From Norana najaformis (lineage: Eukaryota > Annelida > Clitellata > Crassiclitellata > Hormogastridae), in NCBI GenBank assembly GCA_964023275.1, contig OZ029918.1, forward strand, positions 30,078,704 through 30,142,703: DNA of 64,000 nt, given 5' to 3'. Shown here one piece after another: positions 50,018 through 63,000 of the stretch (position 1 is the first letter of the stretch; each line of letters begins with the position of its first letter). A program made the position numbers and the translations under genes. The notes under the pieces are model-generated. The model did not search any database, had not been told where the DNA came from, and was given only the letters and a program-made list of their open reading frames with translations.

Positions 50018-50260
50018 TTATATAGCTACCATATGGCCTCGACCCTGCTCATTTTGCAATGAATTTATCGAGTGAGATCCTTCACCACCGCTGCCCGTTT
50101 GAATGGGCGCCACGCCATTTAAGGTCCCCGTGCACGGACCGTACTAGCCCGAGATTTTAATCTCTGAAATAAGCCACGATCAGGACGCGAACCTGGGATC
50201 CTCACGCACAGAGGCTCCTTGGCATACGCACTTACCGATGTAGCTAACTAGGCATGTTCT
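50018..50260 (-). mobile_element. tRNA-derived SINE, family S5, minus copy (hairpin arm 1)
   Basis: The minus strand shows an A-box-like TAGCTACATCGGTAAGTG, a B box GGTTCGCGTCC, then GAGATTAAAATCTCGGGCTA, GTACGGTCCGTGCACGG, CGCCCATTCAAACGGGCAG and TTGCAAAATGAGCAGGGTCG. Bases 50018-50210 pair with 50311-50504. Confidence 0.8.
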
Positions 50261-50266
50261 CACCCG

Positions 50267-50510
50267 ATCAGTTCGTTGCAAAATGAGCGGGGTCGAGGCC
50301 ATACGGTCGCTGTGCGTGAGGATCCCAGGTTCGCGTCCCGATCGTGGCTTATTTCAGAGATTAAAATCTCGGGCTAGTACGGTCCGTGCACAGGGACCTT
50401 AAATGGCGTGGCGCCCATTCAAACGGGCAGCGGTGGTGAAGGATTTCACCCGATAAATTCATTGCAAAATGAGCAGGGTCGAAGCCATACGGTCGCTATA
50501 TAAAACCTAT
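50267..50510 (+). mobile_element. SINE, family S5, plus copy (hairpin arm 2)
   Basis: Begins with a 44-bp piece of the family's 3' end (TTGCAAAATGAGCGGGGTCG) fused to GTGCGTGAGGATCCCAGG, then the complete body in plus orientation. From 50311 it is the near-exact reverse complement of the preceding copy. Confidence 0.78.
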
Positions 50511-50694
50511 ACATTTATTTATTTATTTGTTTATTTATTTATATAAAACCGTATGCACTTTAGATTTGCTTTGATCTTGGGCAAAAGGCCCAGAATCGAC
50601 ATACGATAAAGATTGTAAAAAGATCATACGGAGATCAGAAGATCACAATAACGTCAAGAGTTCCCTAACGGTGGAATATGATGTAAGTTTACGT

Positions 50695-50770
50695 AATCGT
50701 AAACTTGAGATTTCTACAGCGCCCAAAGAAAGCTAAGTCGCGGGAACCAGCTTATTCACAGGCGCGGTTG
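50695..50770 (-). mobile_element. LINE 3' tail
   Basis: The minus strand reads GCGCCTGTGAATAAGCTGG, then TTTGGGCGCTGTAGAAATC and an ATTACG tail. This is the same 3' end as the LINE fragment at 25735-26405. Confidence 0.7.
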
Positions 50771-51024
50771 GCATCATGTGTCATATTTAATCATGACTTT
50801 TCTGTTAACAACAAAATTTTAGCACTTTAAAACAGTGTCTTTTACAAGAACTTCATTCAATTTGTGTTGAACATTGCCCTTTTATAACATTGTTTACGAG
50901 GACTGTAAATGTTATTTTTTTAAAAATATTTTACGTACGTCATCAAGTGTTGGATCAAGAAATTATACTTCTCAATCGGTGTCCATGCATGAGGGCACGG
51001 AATCTATACGTTAGAGATGACAGA

Positions 51025-54000
51025 ATGGCCGACACGATGGCCGATGGAATTCCTGTGACAGGCGAGTTTTATTTTTAGGCGATTCTGCTGTATCAGTCAT
51101 TATTTTGCCTTACTGGATTGATTTTACATCGTCGAAGATGGGAAGACCTTGTGATCTTGATTGATCTGAAAGTGTTATATTTTAGAGGACTTGTGCGATG
51201 TTGTCCTTTGTTGACGTGATAACCTTAAATACGAATCGATTATGTTAAACGCTTCGACCTAACTGGTAAAATTTGTATGACACGCCTTACAGAAAAGTGT
51301 TAAGAGATAATGACATAGGATGGCTCGACAGCATTCTCCTTGTGTTTAATTTACAAAATATTTGGACATGTCTGTTTTGAAGCCGCCCAAGTCGACGTGT
51401 GCAGTTTGTTTTGTGGGATTGTAGGTGCAACAGAAAAAACACATCCATCGTCTGAAAATGTCAGTCCGCCGTCTGAAAATTTCAGTCCACCGTTTGCAGA
51501 CGCAAATTCACCACCGGCAAATGTCAAGTCACCACCTGAAAATGACAATCCTCTGTCTGATTATGTCAGTCCACCAACTGGAAACGTAATTTCACCACCT
51601 GAAAATACCAGTCCATTAGCTAAAAATGTAAGCCCACCGATTGAAACTGCAAGTCCACCTACTGGATATAAGAATTTGCCAAATGATCAATCAGATGATT
51701 TTGAGGTGAATAATAAGTTGGAGGACACACAAACGGGCTCTCGAGCAGATGGAGAAGTGTCTTCCAGAGGAGCTGAAAGTTCTGTTTCTAACATCCAAGA
51801 TGGTAGCATAAGAGTTTCAAACCTGAACGATGATGGCAACGTAAGTTAAAGCTTTTGCTGTAATAAGTCTGTAATTGTGGATGACACTTTACTTCCATCA
51901 CCTTTCTGTTGCCTATAGCATTGAGTGTCGGTACTGAACGTGATGGGTTCATTGTTTTGTGATCTAGTTGTTTTTGGGTAGCTGTGTTTTGAAGATTGCC
52001 ACTTTACCATTTTTCAGACTAGTTAATAGATAAGTGCCAAAGGGTGACCCCAAAAGAACAACAGTGTTCCTCTAGCAGTGTTGCCCAGATTCAGTAATTC
52101 ATTAGATCTGGTAGCAGCAGTGTTTTAACTTCAAATCATCCAAACATCACATTATGATAGAGAAATGAACCCAAGTGTTGATGGTGCAAAAAAGCAATTA
52201 CTGTGTACCTGCTGACTCAAGCACATACACTTCCATCAGTGTATCCAAACAAGGAGGTTCCGACTGTTTGGACACATTACATGTTGCAACAGCGAACAGG
52301 ACCATTACTGAGTTCTACGAACCACAATTTCTGGTCTCCAAGAGGTTGGAAGAGAAGAGCTGGATGCCATTACCACACATAGACAACAGTGGCAGAGTCT
52401 GACCTGGGCCTGCTAAATTTCAAGCTACACATGGCCAGGGGACCATGATAGAGATGGCTGGCACTGTGTTGTGGAAAAGGGAGAGAGGGGCACGCTGTAG
52501 ATGATGATGATAAGAGTACCAGTATGGGGGCTAAGTCTTTTGCTGTTATTCTGTATATTTTTATACTTGGACCTCATCATTATCTCATTAGGCAGTACTC
52601 ATTCGATGGTGCAGTTGCATAATAAGTACTTGACCAGACCATCTTCATCATCATCATCATTATCTTCTTCATTTGCCCAGAGAGTTATGACTATGAAATG
52701 CAGTTTTACTTCAACCAACCACTGATCAGTTGATCTGTAGAAGTGTTCAGATTAATTAGCATAGATTAGTGCTTAACTAGTTGGCTACCATACCATGCAA
52801 ATTCTATCTACAATTATTCTCAGCACTGAACGTAGTTGCTGCAAGTTTAGATGCCATACATGTTAAGCATGTAGCACTGCGGTGAATAACAGTTTGCCAT
52901 TGAGGTACTTCTTGAATGTTTTATTGGTTTCTTATTTAAACACCGTATATTAAAGTGTATTCTACTTTTTTCCAATTCCTAATTGTAAATTTTCTGTGCT
53001 ATACCTAATGTACTTTCCCTTGTATGGCACCTAGTATATCTTCCCTTGTATGTAGTGTCTGTTCCCTTGTATGGACTCTAGTGTACACATAGTGTCCTTT
53101 TTATTGCATGCCTGTAGTGTTTACATAGTGTACTAATAAATGCAGAAATAATAATAAGGCTGTTAGTGTACATTCTATATGTTGTGTACAATACAATACA
53201 TTCCCATGCCTCCTGTGTACATTCTACACACAGTAAAAATCTAGTAACACGTGTTCCATTGATTCTCTAATTCAGTTAATACATGGCATCGTGCCTTTCA
53301 TCAATACCAAATTAACATATGGAATTCATCAGCACGCAGTGAATGGACTGGGGCTACACAATAGATGACTCATTTGCATAGCAAATGGCAGTACATCTAC
53401 AATCTGCTGTGCACTGTATAGGCATTCCCTTTTCATTTTTTATTATGCCGATATTGGTGAGATGGATTCACGTATGTGTGTATTGTAATGCTATCGCTGT
53501 TTCAGTTATGTGTAAGTATTTACTGACATATATATAAAGTATTTAGAGTTTATTAGAAACCTATATACATGTAGCTTCTGATTAGACTTACTGTTGTAGT
53601 GGTAGAGCTCAAGCATAACAGTTCCTCCTCCATGGAAGAAAACCACCAGTCAAGTTTCTCAAAGATTTCTGATGGCTTAACAGCTAGGCAAAAACTTTGA
53701 ATCATTTAAGGTTTTTGAATTCTAATCAGGGCTTTAGCCAGAGCAGAAGGTGCTATTCAGCAAAACCAGAAGCAGACAAAGCCATATGCATATAATTTGC
53801 TGAGGAGAGGCAAAGAGAATCACTGCCAATTATTCAAATGGTAGTAAACAAATTTGGAAATTTAGTGGAAGATAACTGATATAATGAGGCTGAATTTAGT
53901 GATGTGTACATAAAGAGGTTTTAAAAGATCTACATCGCCATTAATGAGTCATTTGCAGCAGCTTGATTTCAATATAGACTCTTGATGCATGATATTAAGT

Positions 54001-57000
54001 GTTTGCTAATAAAATATGTGGACTCAAAATGTTTTAATCAAACTTGAAAATGTTCTTTTGAAGCAGTAGTTTATTGCCTTTTATGGCTTAAAATCCACAC
54101 TTTTAAGGTTTTAATGGTTTCCTATGTATTTAGCATTTACAATATGTGCACCTTAATATGTATATTGAAAATTTAGTAAATAGATCTGCATTAATGATGC
54201 TGTAAAATGCAGATAAGGAAAAGTTAGACCTACATAAAGAACATGTAGTATAAAGATTCAGAGATTTTCAGTGTATTTCATTAGCGCTTGTTCCTTTATC
54301 ATGCGATACTGGCAGCTCGGTTCCCATCATCTGCACGTTACCGGACTTTTACTGTATAGTGTACATTTTCTTGGATGTTGCCTGGTATACATTTCTGTGT
54401 ACCTGCTGCTTTTTGATTAGGCTGTGGAAAGTTCGAAAGACATTCAGAAGGCAGTCAGCCACCCAAATGAAGATGACTGCTCTCCAAAATTTAGCAACAG
54501 CAGTAAGTTAAAAGAACTGTTAATTAGAATTTTTTGAGCTTTTATGCAGTTTTCATAGGATTTCTTTCAACAACAGCTGGTTTATGCTTTCAATATCAGA
54601 AAGCTTAAATTGTCTTCAACAGCTGAACTTGATTTCTTCTGGTAGTTGTCTGGTTTCAGATATCCTGTCAAGAAACATATGTTACTGCTTTCAATAATAT
54701 TTTAAACCAAATTTATAGTTAGCAAGCAAGAATTTCCTTTTTATTGATATGCTCAGCTGCTTGTGTTTTAGCTCTAGTTGCTTAAGGGATTGGTTGATAA
54801 GTCATCCTTTTAAAAATTATTTCGGCATTGGTTATTTTATGTCTGTTCGACATGGTGGTCTGTCGGTAGCTTACTTAGTCTAATGTCATCTGACAATTGC
54901 GGCTTTGAGCCTGAGGAGCATACTGTGACAATCCTAGGCAAGGTGTTTGCACACAAGTGCCTCTGACACCGAGCAGTATAATGCGATAGTGGCGTACACT
55001 GGGGAATCAGCAGCAAGTCCTGCAATGCATTGGGTTGTATCTAGGACCTGTGGATTCGTTCACTGCCACCTCAAAGGCTGAAGAGCTGGAAATGAATGCC
55101 TCCCTACATTGCACTAGGGATGGGACATGGGAGCTTTACTTTATTTCTTATCGGTATGTAATATTGATATGCTTTATGTGGCTTATGTATTGTGTGTGTA
55201 GTTGTTGATGTGATTTGTGTTGTGAATTTGCTTCTTGTGTTTGGTTGTCACTTGACTACCATTGCCTTTTTGTCTGTATGCGGTATGCATACATTTTTAA
55301 CTAAGAAAGATACAATAAGTTCACATAAGTAATTGTACTATATACCGTTTTGTTTTGCTGTTGCAATGTAAAAATGTTCTTAGCACTCTGAAATTTTCAG
55401 AAGCATTTCTTGCTAATTTTGATTTTAAAAGTACAGCATTAAAATTCAGGTTGAAATATTTACAGCAAATTGCTCAGAGTTCAACGGAGATTGACCTTTA
55501 AGGATTTTTTCCATATGCTTTGCTTTGCTTCATTCATCCGGTACTTAGGTGACAGTTTGTTTGCTTGTACTGTGGGTGGGTTAGGCAGGGCATGAAAACG
55601 TAGGCTACGTAAACAGGCGGAACATGAAAAATTAGGCTACACAAACAGAATTTGCATTTCTAAAGATTTAAGTAGCTGCTGTAGGTTATTGTTTGTTTTG
55701 CTACTATAATTGGAGCTTTAAACAAGTTACCTTGATTTCTAAATACTTTATGATTATTACAGTTGTAATTCTGAAACTAGTGCTATATAAATTTCGCTAA
55801 TATTATGGAATGAAAATCTTTTGTTTTTTGTTTTCTGCACTTTCCTCTGTGTTACTTTGTCTGATTTCTTTCTTTATTAAGTATATTATCATTTAGTTCA
55901 TGTGCCTCTTGTAGTAGATTTATGCAGTCATATTTGCTTATTGTAAATAAATTGGTTAAGTTTTAAAAAAAATTAATTGTCAAGTTAATTTTGTAGCAAA
56001 ATTAATATTCTTATAAATCTTTTCCACAGATTATTTATTTTCAGATCAACGAATAATGGCACTTTAAACTACCAGCAGCTGGATTTAGAGTTAATTCTTA
56101 GGTGCTTAATGTTGCTTTCTGTTGTGGTAGTTGTTTTATTTGGCTTTCTGGGACGTTGCTTTTGCTGTTTAGTGAGAAGCTTTGTCTTTTATTCCGCTTG
56201 TTTGCACAATCTGTTCCATGTTAGAAATTCTGTCCTGATCTCGTTTGTCTTGTTAAGTCATCAGCTTTGGCAACTGAAAGTCACATTTTGAAGGTATGTC
56301 TGATTGATTTAAGGTTTTCAAGAGTTTCCTACTTTTTGGATAACAGAAGTTTTTGGGACAATAATTGTGTTAAGTTTTGGGGTATTGCACTCCAAACTGA
56401 ATTTGAGTTTTGGGGTTTTGCACTTCTAACTGAATTTGAGTTTTGGGGTTTTGCACTTCTAACTGAATTTGAGTTTTGGGGTTTTGCAGTTCTAACTGAA
56501 TTTGGTTGTTTATCTTGTTTCTTTCCTTTTTGCTGCTGAAAAGTTTCCAGAAATTAATATGTCACTCACTCAGATTACTTTTAAATTTGAACTATAATCC
56601 GTGCATTATGGATTAAAAGTGAGTTTTTCTTATCAAAATGTAATCTATCAGAAATTGTACAAAATTGCTGTTTGGTGTGTTGGTCAAGGACAGTATGTAC
56701 ACTAATAGTCTGACAGCTTGCATATTTACAGAACTTCTGTCTCCAGTGGGGAGACAGTTTGAGTTTTCTTTTGGTTTTTGTAATATTTCTTTTGTGTTTT
56801 GGTTGCATTTTCAGTGCAAAATGAAATATAAAGTGTATATTAAGATTTTTAAAGGCCAACAGCAAGGCTAATGTATGTTTATCTCTTTGGAATCCTTGCA
56901 CCTTTTCAAAACTTCAATGCACTTCTAGGAATCTTAGTTGTTTACACCACACAAACTTGTTAAAACACATCGGCAATTTGCTATGTTGTGTATGTTTTTA

Positions 57001-60000
57001 TCCATCACACATCATCATAATTACCTTGCTAAAACAACATCATTATAACAACCTAATTATAACAATCTTATCATAACAAAAGCTTCACAATGACTCAACC
57101 ATATTATACCACAGACTTTTTGTAACAAAACCTTGTTACAACTTAGCCATGAACATTTATAACACATGCTTGTTATAACACAGCTTTATATGACACAACC
57201 TCAGCATAACACAACTTTATTTTGAGTCATGGTATGAAATGGTTGCATTATAAAGATAGTTTAGTGTATTATTTATTTACTTTCACATTTATGTATTTAT
57301 TTAGTAGGTTTTCTTTCATGTTTTCATTGCATTTCAATATGTGAACGTTGTTTCTCGTATCAACGCGTGTTGTTGTTTTTATGCTTTCGTAATCTTGTGA
57401 CTTCTGTTATTCTGTTATTTTTGTTTGACTACTTTCCCTGCCTTAGACTATGCCACAACATGTTTTCCTGTTTTATATTTTGACTTGTGATTTTTTCCAG
57501 CAATCTCGAACCCATCGAAAAAGGGCCGATCAGAAAACTTGATCTCAAGGAGTGTTGTGAGCTCGGCTCGTCATCTGAATTCACGTTTCCCGGATGGCTC
57601 TCTACCAAGTTATGCTCTTCCAACTGTTGCTTTTCAGATCCGATTAAGTCTGACAATGGAAAATGTTTTGCAAGATGACATTCCAGCATGCCACAGATAC
57701 AGTAAATGATTTGCATATCCATAGTTTGAAATGATATGTATTTGCTAAGGGACACTTAATTGTGTAGATTTTACTTAGCTTTTGGCAAAGAATGACTTTA
57801 GTCTGTTTTCTTTTTTATCATCTTTCCATCTTTTCTACAATGCAAGCATATGGGATATTGCCATCCTGCCAAAGCTCAGAAGTGCACTTGCAACCATATG
57901 ACAGAGAATTGATAGTGCTGAGCAGTTACGCTTGAAGGATTTGCTCAATGTATTTAACTGCCTCGAGGGAGGCTTGAACATGTACTGTCCGTGTTGCTAG
58001 CCGAGTGCTCTACCCAATTGGCTGCTATGCCACCACTACAGATGGACATGGTGGCATCTTGCATATGTATTTGCCTTCTATCTCTGTGTCTAGGGTTCAA
58101 ATTCCAGTGCATCATTCGAAGTTGACAATTTGGTATCAAACATGTGACACATAAATCGTAATCGTAATCACAAATTTACATAGTAAAACCAAGAGCAATT
58201 CATCGGAAGAGCTCCCAATCTGACGACTTGAAACCATAATCAAACAGAACGGTTTTAAGGTAGAATAAAGATAAAGAAAGGTTGTGTAGTTGTTGGATTG
58301 CAGTTATCATGTTTGTGCTTCAGTAAAATTTCCAACCAAGGTCCATGCCACTGCGGACTAATACTGATTGAGGCATTTGTAAATATCCAATTAACTTACC
58401 TTACTGTCAGAATGCCTGCTGCAGCCATCTGATCTTTCAACAAAAGAAACTGTGAATATGAGGATTTACTGTAGGTTAATTTAAACAAGTGTTACCTTTA
58501 CTATTTTCTGTCATTTATATTTATCTTGTTATTTTTATCATAGCTCATTTTTTACATTGTCATTCATCGTTATCTTATTATTATTTGTTTTCATAATTTT
58601 TTCATTTTAATGCAATTCATTATCTTTCTTCCAGTTAATCTACTGTTTCTTGTCTTGTTTATTTTAGAATCACCATCACCATTGTGTCACAGACACAAAA
58701 GACGCCGATCACAAAGTCTTGACAATGGACTACAGTTGGAAACTGGGCCAAAGAATGACCGCTGTTATTCAGCTCAGCCTTGGAAAGCAAGCTGTGCACG
58801 ACCAAAGGGAAGCACTCCGCTACATGGTTTCCCTGCGGGGCAGAAATTTACTCGTGACACGGATAGTCGGCCTTCATCCGCAGCAACCGACCCCTCTGCT
58901 CGTGATTCTAGCGTCAAGTCATTGTTCACAAAGGAGAAGACTGCCTCTGATTCTAATTCATCCCAGGTTCTGCGAAAGAACATGGTGTCTGCAAAGTCCT
59001 CGCAGTGTTCTTCCGGCATCGATGAACCGGATGTGACACCTCGTGTTAAGAACGCAGTGGCAAAAACTACTGATCGACCAAAGTCAATGATCGGCAAAGA
59101 AAGTCCCGCGAGTGAAGATGTCAGCCTAAAATCTAAGAAACCTGCTTGGAAACAGAATGCTAAAGCATCTCCCGATAAAGAGCTTTCGTCTCCACGAGAG
59201 TCTGGATTGAAACCAAAGATAATGGAAAAAGTCATCCCACCTGTTGGGTCGCCCACTTCAGCTAGAGATGATAAGGAAAGAGGCAAGGCTGTCCTTTCCA
59301 CCTCCAGAGAACCAACCTCCAAACCAGCTCCAGAGAAGGCTAGTTCACCCACTAAATCCACACACGACAAAGCTCCAGTCAGAGTGCCCAAGTCAGCAGA
59401 GGATAAAAATCTCTCTGTTAGCAATGAACACAGTTTAAAGCCAACGCCTGACAAAAACACGGCAAAAGTACCAATCATGAAGACAAAGCAGACGGTTCTT
59501 CCCAAAGCTTCGAGTTCTGAGACGGCAGCCGGCAGCAAGGATCTTTCACCCACAAAAACACCACGTGCAAAATTGTCTCCTCCTAGAGACGTATTGGCAC
59601 ACAGTGAAATCCGTAAAGGTCTGTCGACTTCTGGCAAAGTGCATTCAAAAACCCTAGAATCAAAGCCCAGTCAACACAAGGATGCATCAGTTAAGAAAGA
59701 GCACAAGAAGGCCCCAACCCCTAGTAGAGGAGACACTCCTGGTAATCATGAGGTCAAGCCAGCTGCCAACGAAGGCGAGTCCAATCAACATAGTCAAACC
59801 ATCAAATCCCCTCCAGTGAGTCTTAATCAGGTTACAAGTTAATTTTTGTTACAGGTGCTTCCAAGATACTTGAGAAGTTCCTTTAATACATGCTAGACAG
59901 GAATGTTAATTAACATTATTGTACTGTTACTGTGAAAAAGTTCTTTTAGTTGCACATATGTATATAATATTTCGATTAGATGCTTCTGTGCAAGTAAGTA

Positions 60001-63000
60001 AGTAAGTGAGTAAGACATTTGTTAACACGCCATGTGTCCATCGGCTGAGCGAGGAATCGTAGGCGTGGGCTTACGTGATCCTGGTCCATTTAGTATATTT
60101 AGATGGAACCATTGGTGGATGGTGCATTTAGACCATTTAAAACAGGCCAAATATAATACTGGTGCCTTCACATGGAATGATATGAGAAGAAAGGAATTTC
60201 TTTGCACTTGGCCATTGAGAGGTAGAGACAGGGAAGGAAAGATTTGGGGATAAAAGGGGATGGGAATGGACTAGTGGAAAGGGAGGGAAAAGTGAGAAAT
60301 GGGGAGCGACAAGGGATTTCCCTAAAGGGACATTTTTGATGAACAGTTAGTTTATGGGATAGGCTAATTCATTGTTATTCTTTCAGGCTGAAGTATCAGT
60401 CAATCACACAGTCTTTATGTTGGACACTTGGAAGCATGTAAATGGGTAGTCACCTTATAAATATGTAAATGCATCCTGTAAATACATATAAATGTATAGT
60501 AACCTTATGTATATATGCCCTGTATTAAAGTTACGTTTGATTAGATAACTCACAGACAGACATATATGTTTGTCAGTGTATTGTTGAGTTTTAGTGTCGT
60601 CAGATGTTACTAGTGATACTGTGATTGCTGATATTTCTCAATTTGAGCCTCAAAATTGGAGCTGAACTTGTTTCTCTTGTTCTTTCAGAGTGAGAAGGAA
60701 AAGATGATGGAGGGTGTAACAGAGAAGACTTCTGCATCAGTGGAGAGTCCAGCAGGTCTGCAGAAAGAGAAGGAGTCTCCCATGGATGAATACAGGGCCA
60801 AACTGGCGGAAAAACGGAAAGAGGCCCGGGAAAAGGCAGAGCGTGATGCAGAAGAGGAAAGATTGAGACTAGAAGAGGCTAGGTAAACATTGACAACCCA
60901 GTGCATACATTACATTGCATTATGTTGTCTGTTTGTCAGATTGCTCTTCGGTTTGCACATGAGCCAAATGAGTCTGTGGTACACATTTGAAGATTAGTTA
61001 TGATAAAGCAGATCGTAAATGAGAGAGATGTTAAACGTTGCCTTACTTTATTAGTTCCTGCTAGGCAGAAGTGTTTGCCTCTAGGTCAGAGTTTGCAATT
61101 TAGAAATGAGTCTAAATAAACAAAAAAAATTAAGTATTAACTTGTATTACTTCTGTCTAGCCACAGAAATGTGTTTGGGTTGTTAAGAATTCAAACTTTG
61201 CAACAGTTTAGGTGTGCAGAAGTTCAGATACATTGCCAAGAGCCTCCTTTGCCCATTTGCGATAGAGTTAATAGTGGTGCATGGCACCTAGATTAAGATC
61301 ACTCCTGAGATTGCACGTTATTCTGGTTTCTCTGACCCATCGAAATTCGACCCGGTTTCTCCAACAGTATGTGATTTTTTACTTGAAGCGACCGTTGATT
61401 GATGCCTTGAGCATTATGATAGTGGCGCTATAGGAGTCATTAGATTAGATTAGAGATAATCGACTTGTTTGAGATTTCCTCATATAATTGGTTTCTGTTT
61501 GATAGACTGGCAGAGGAAGAGCGCAAGCGCCAGGAGGAGGAGGAAGAGCGGAGAAGAGACGAGGAAGAGATGCGCTTGGCAGAGGAGTTGCACAGGCTGG
61601 AGGAGGAGCGTTACAGGCGATCAGTTGAAGAGGCTGAGCTGCGCAGAAAGGAAGAGGCAGAACGCATTGAAGCTGAAGCAAAGGCTGTTAGTAGACTAAT
61701 CTTATCTGTTCGTATCTGATTGTTATTGTTATTCATATCCAAGGTACATGCAATCCCTCAGGAACAAGAAATTAGACCATCTAGGACTGCCTGTTGACGC
61801 ATAAGTCTGTTTATATGTCATCAAATGATGCTTGGAAATTATTATTATTTCTGTATTTCCCTAGTGCTGCTGCCTAATTCTGCCTTGTTTAACTGTATTA
61901 CAGTACATAGTTCTACTATCAAACTGTGCTATGAAATTGTATTTGGACTTCCTCTAGGCCCGTGTGCAATGGGATACTTGAACCAACACTGTCCATAATA
62001 AGACAAGCATGTTTTAGTGTTGGTAGTGAGCCAGCTTTAGCTGAAATTACAGGTGAGAGAGTTGTACATTTGTAGAAAGCAGAACAGGAGGCAATGGCAA
62101 AACAAGAAGGTGAGAGGCTTGAAAAGGTACGACTGGAGAAGAAGAAACGAGAAGAGGAGGAGAAGCTGGAGAGAAAAAAGGTCTGGTATGCCAATTCTTT
62201 AGCTTAGAAATAAGCTAACACAGTCTCTGAAACAACGCTTTTGTGAGGTTTTTAAAAGACACTGTATTAAATGTCTTTATACATACATTCGTACATGCAT
62301 ATGTACATCACTTTTAACTTTGCTCTGTGGCTGAGTGTACAACGTTTGGTCTCTGATTCAAGGTAAGAATTGAATATATTTTTATTTATGTTTATGCATA
62401 AAAAGGATTTAAGCAAACCTAAACGTTCCTGTGAAAGTTTATTAGTACTGTTTATTCATTTATTTTGATGCAAACGAAATCTTCAGTGAATTTTGCATTA
62501 AATTTCTTATTGCACATAAGTAGCATGCTGCAGCTTTGTTGTATTATAATGCAAGACACGCGTTGAAGCTTAATGAAATTTGGGATAGGACCCAACCATG
62601 TATACGTCAGATTTTGCAGCAAAATGAAGCATGCTATGAGGAGACTCTGACATGAATTAAAGTAAAATTCATCAACTTTAATTTCTGTTTCTTGCTTTTT
62701 TAGAGACTGGAGAAGATCATGCAAAGAGTAAAAACTGATGAACCTGTGACAAAGGTTTGTGAATTCTCACTTCCTCTGCTGTTCTGGTGTAATGACACCA
62801 GAGAATTCTTTCCATCAATATTTTATACCAAAGTATGGCTGTTTGATCTCTGATTCAAGGTAAAATATTCTTCATTGGAAACATTTGTTGCAGGAGCATA
62901 ATTAATAACACAGAACGTTTACTTGTGTATTACATGGCATGACAGCTAATACACTGTATTGAATCCGCTGGTCAGGCTCTACATTTGTGTAAGGGCCCAC

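Noticed and set aside
56267-56539. 90-codon ORF with an 11-residue repeat
   Set aside because: Produced by the 33-bp minisatellite inside an intron of the MAP7-like gene.
58774-59637. 287-codon minus-strand ORF
   Set aside because: Antisense shadow of exon 5 of the MAP7-like gene, whose plus frame is spliced into a supported model.
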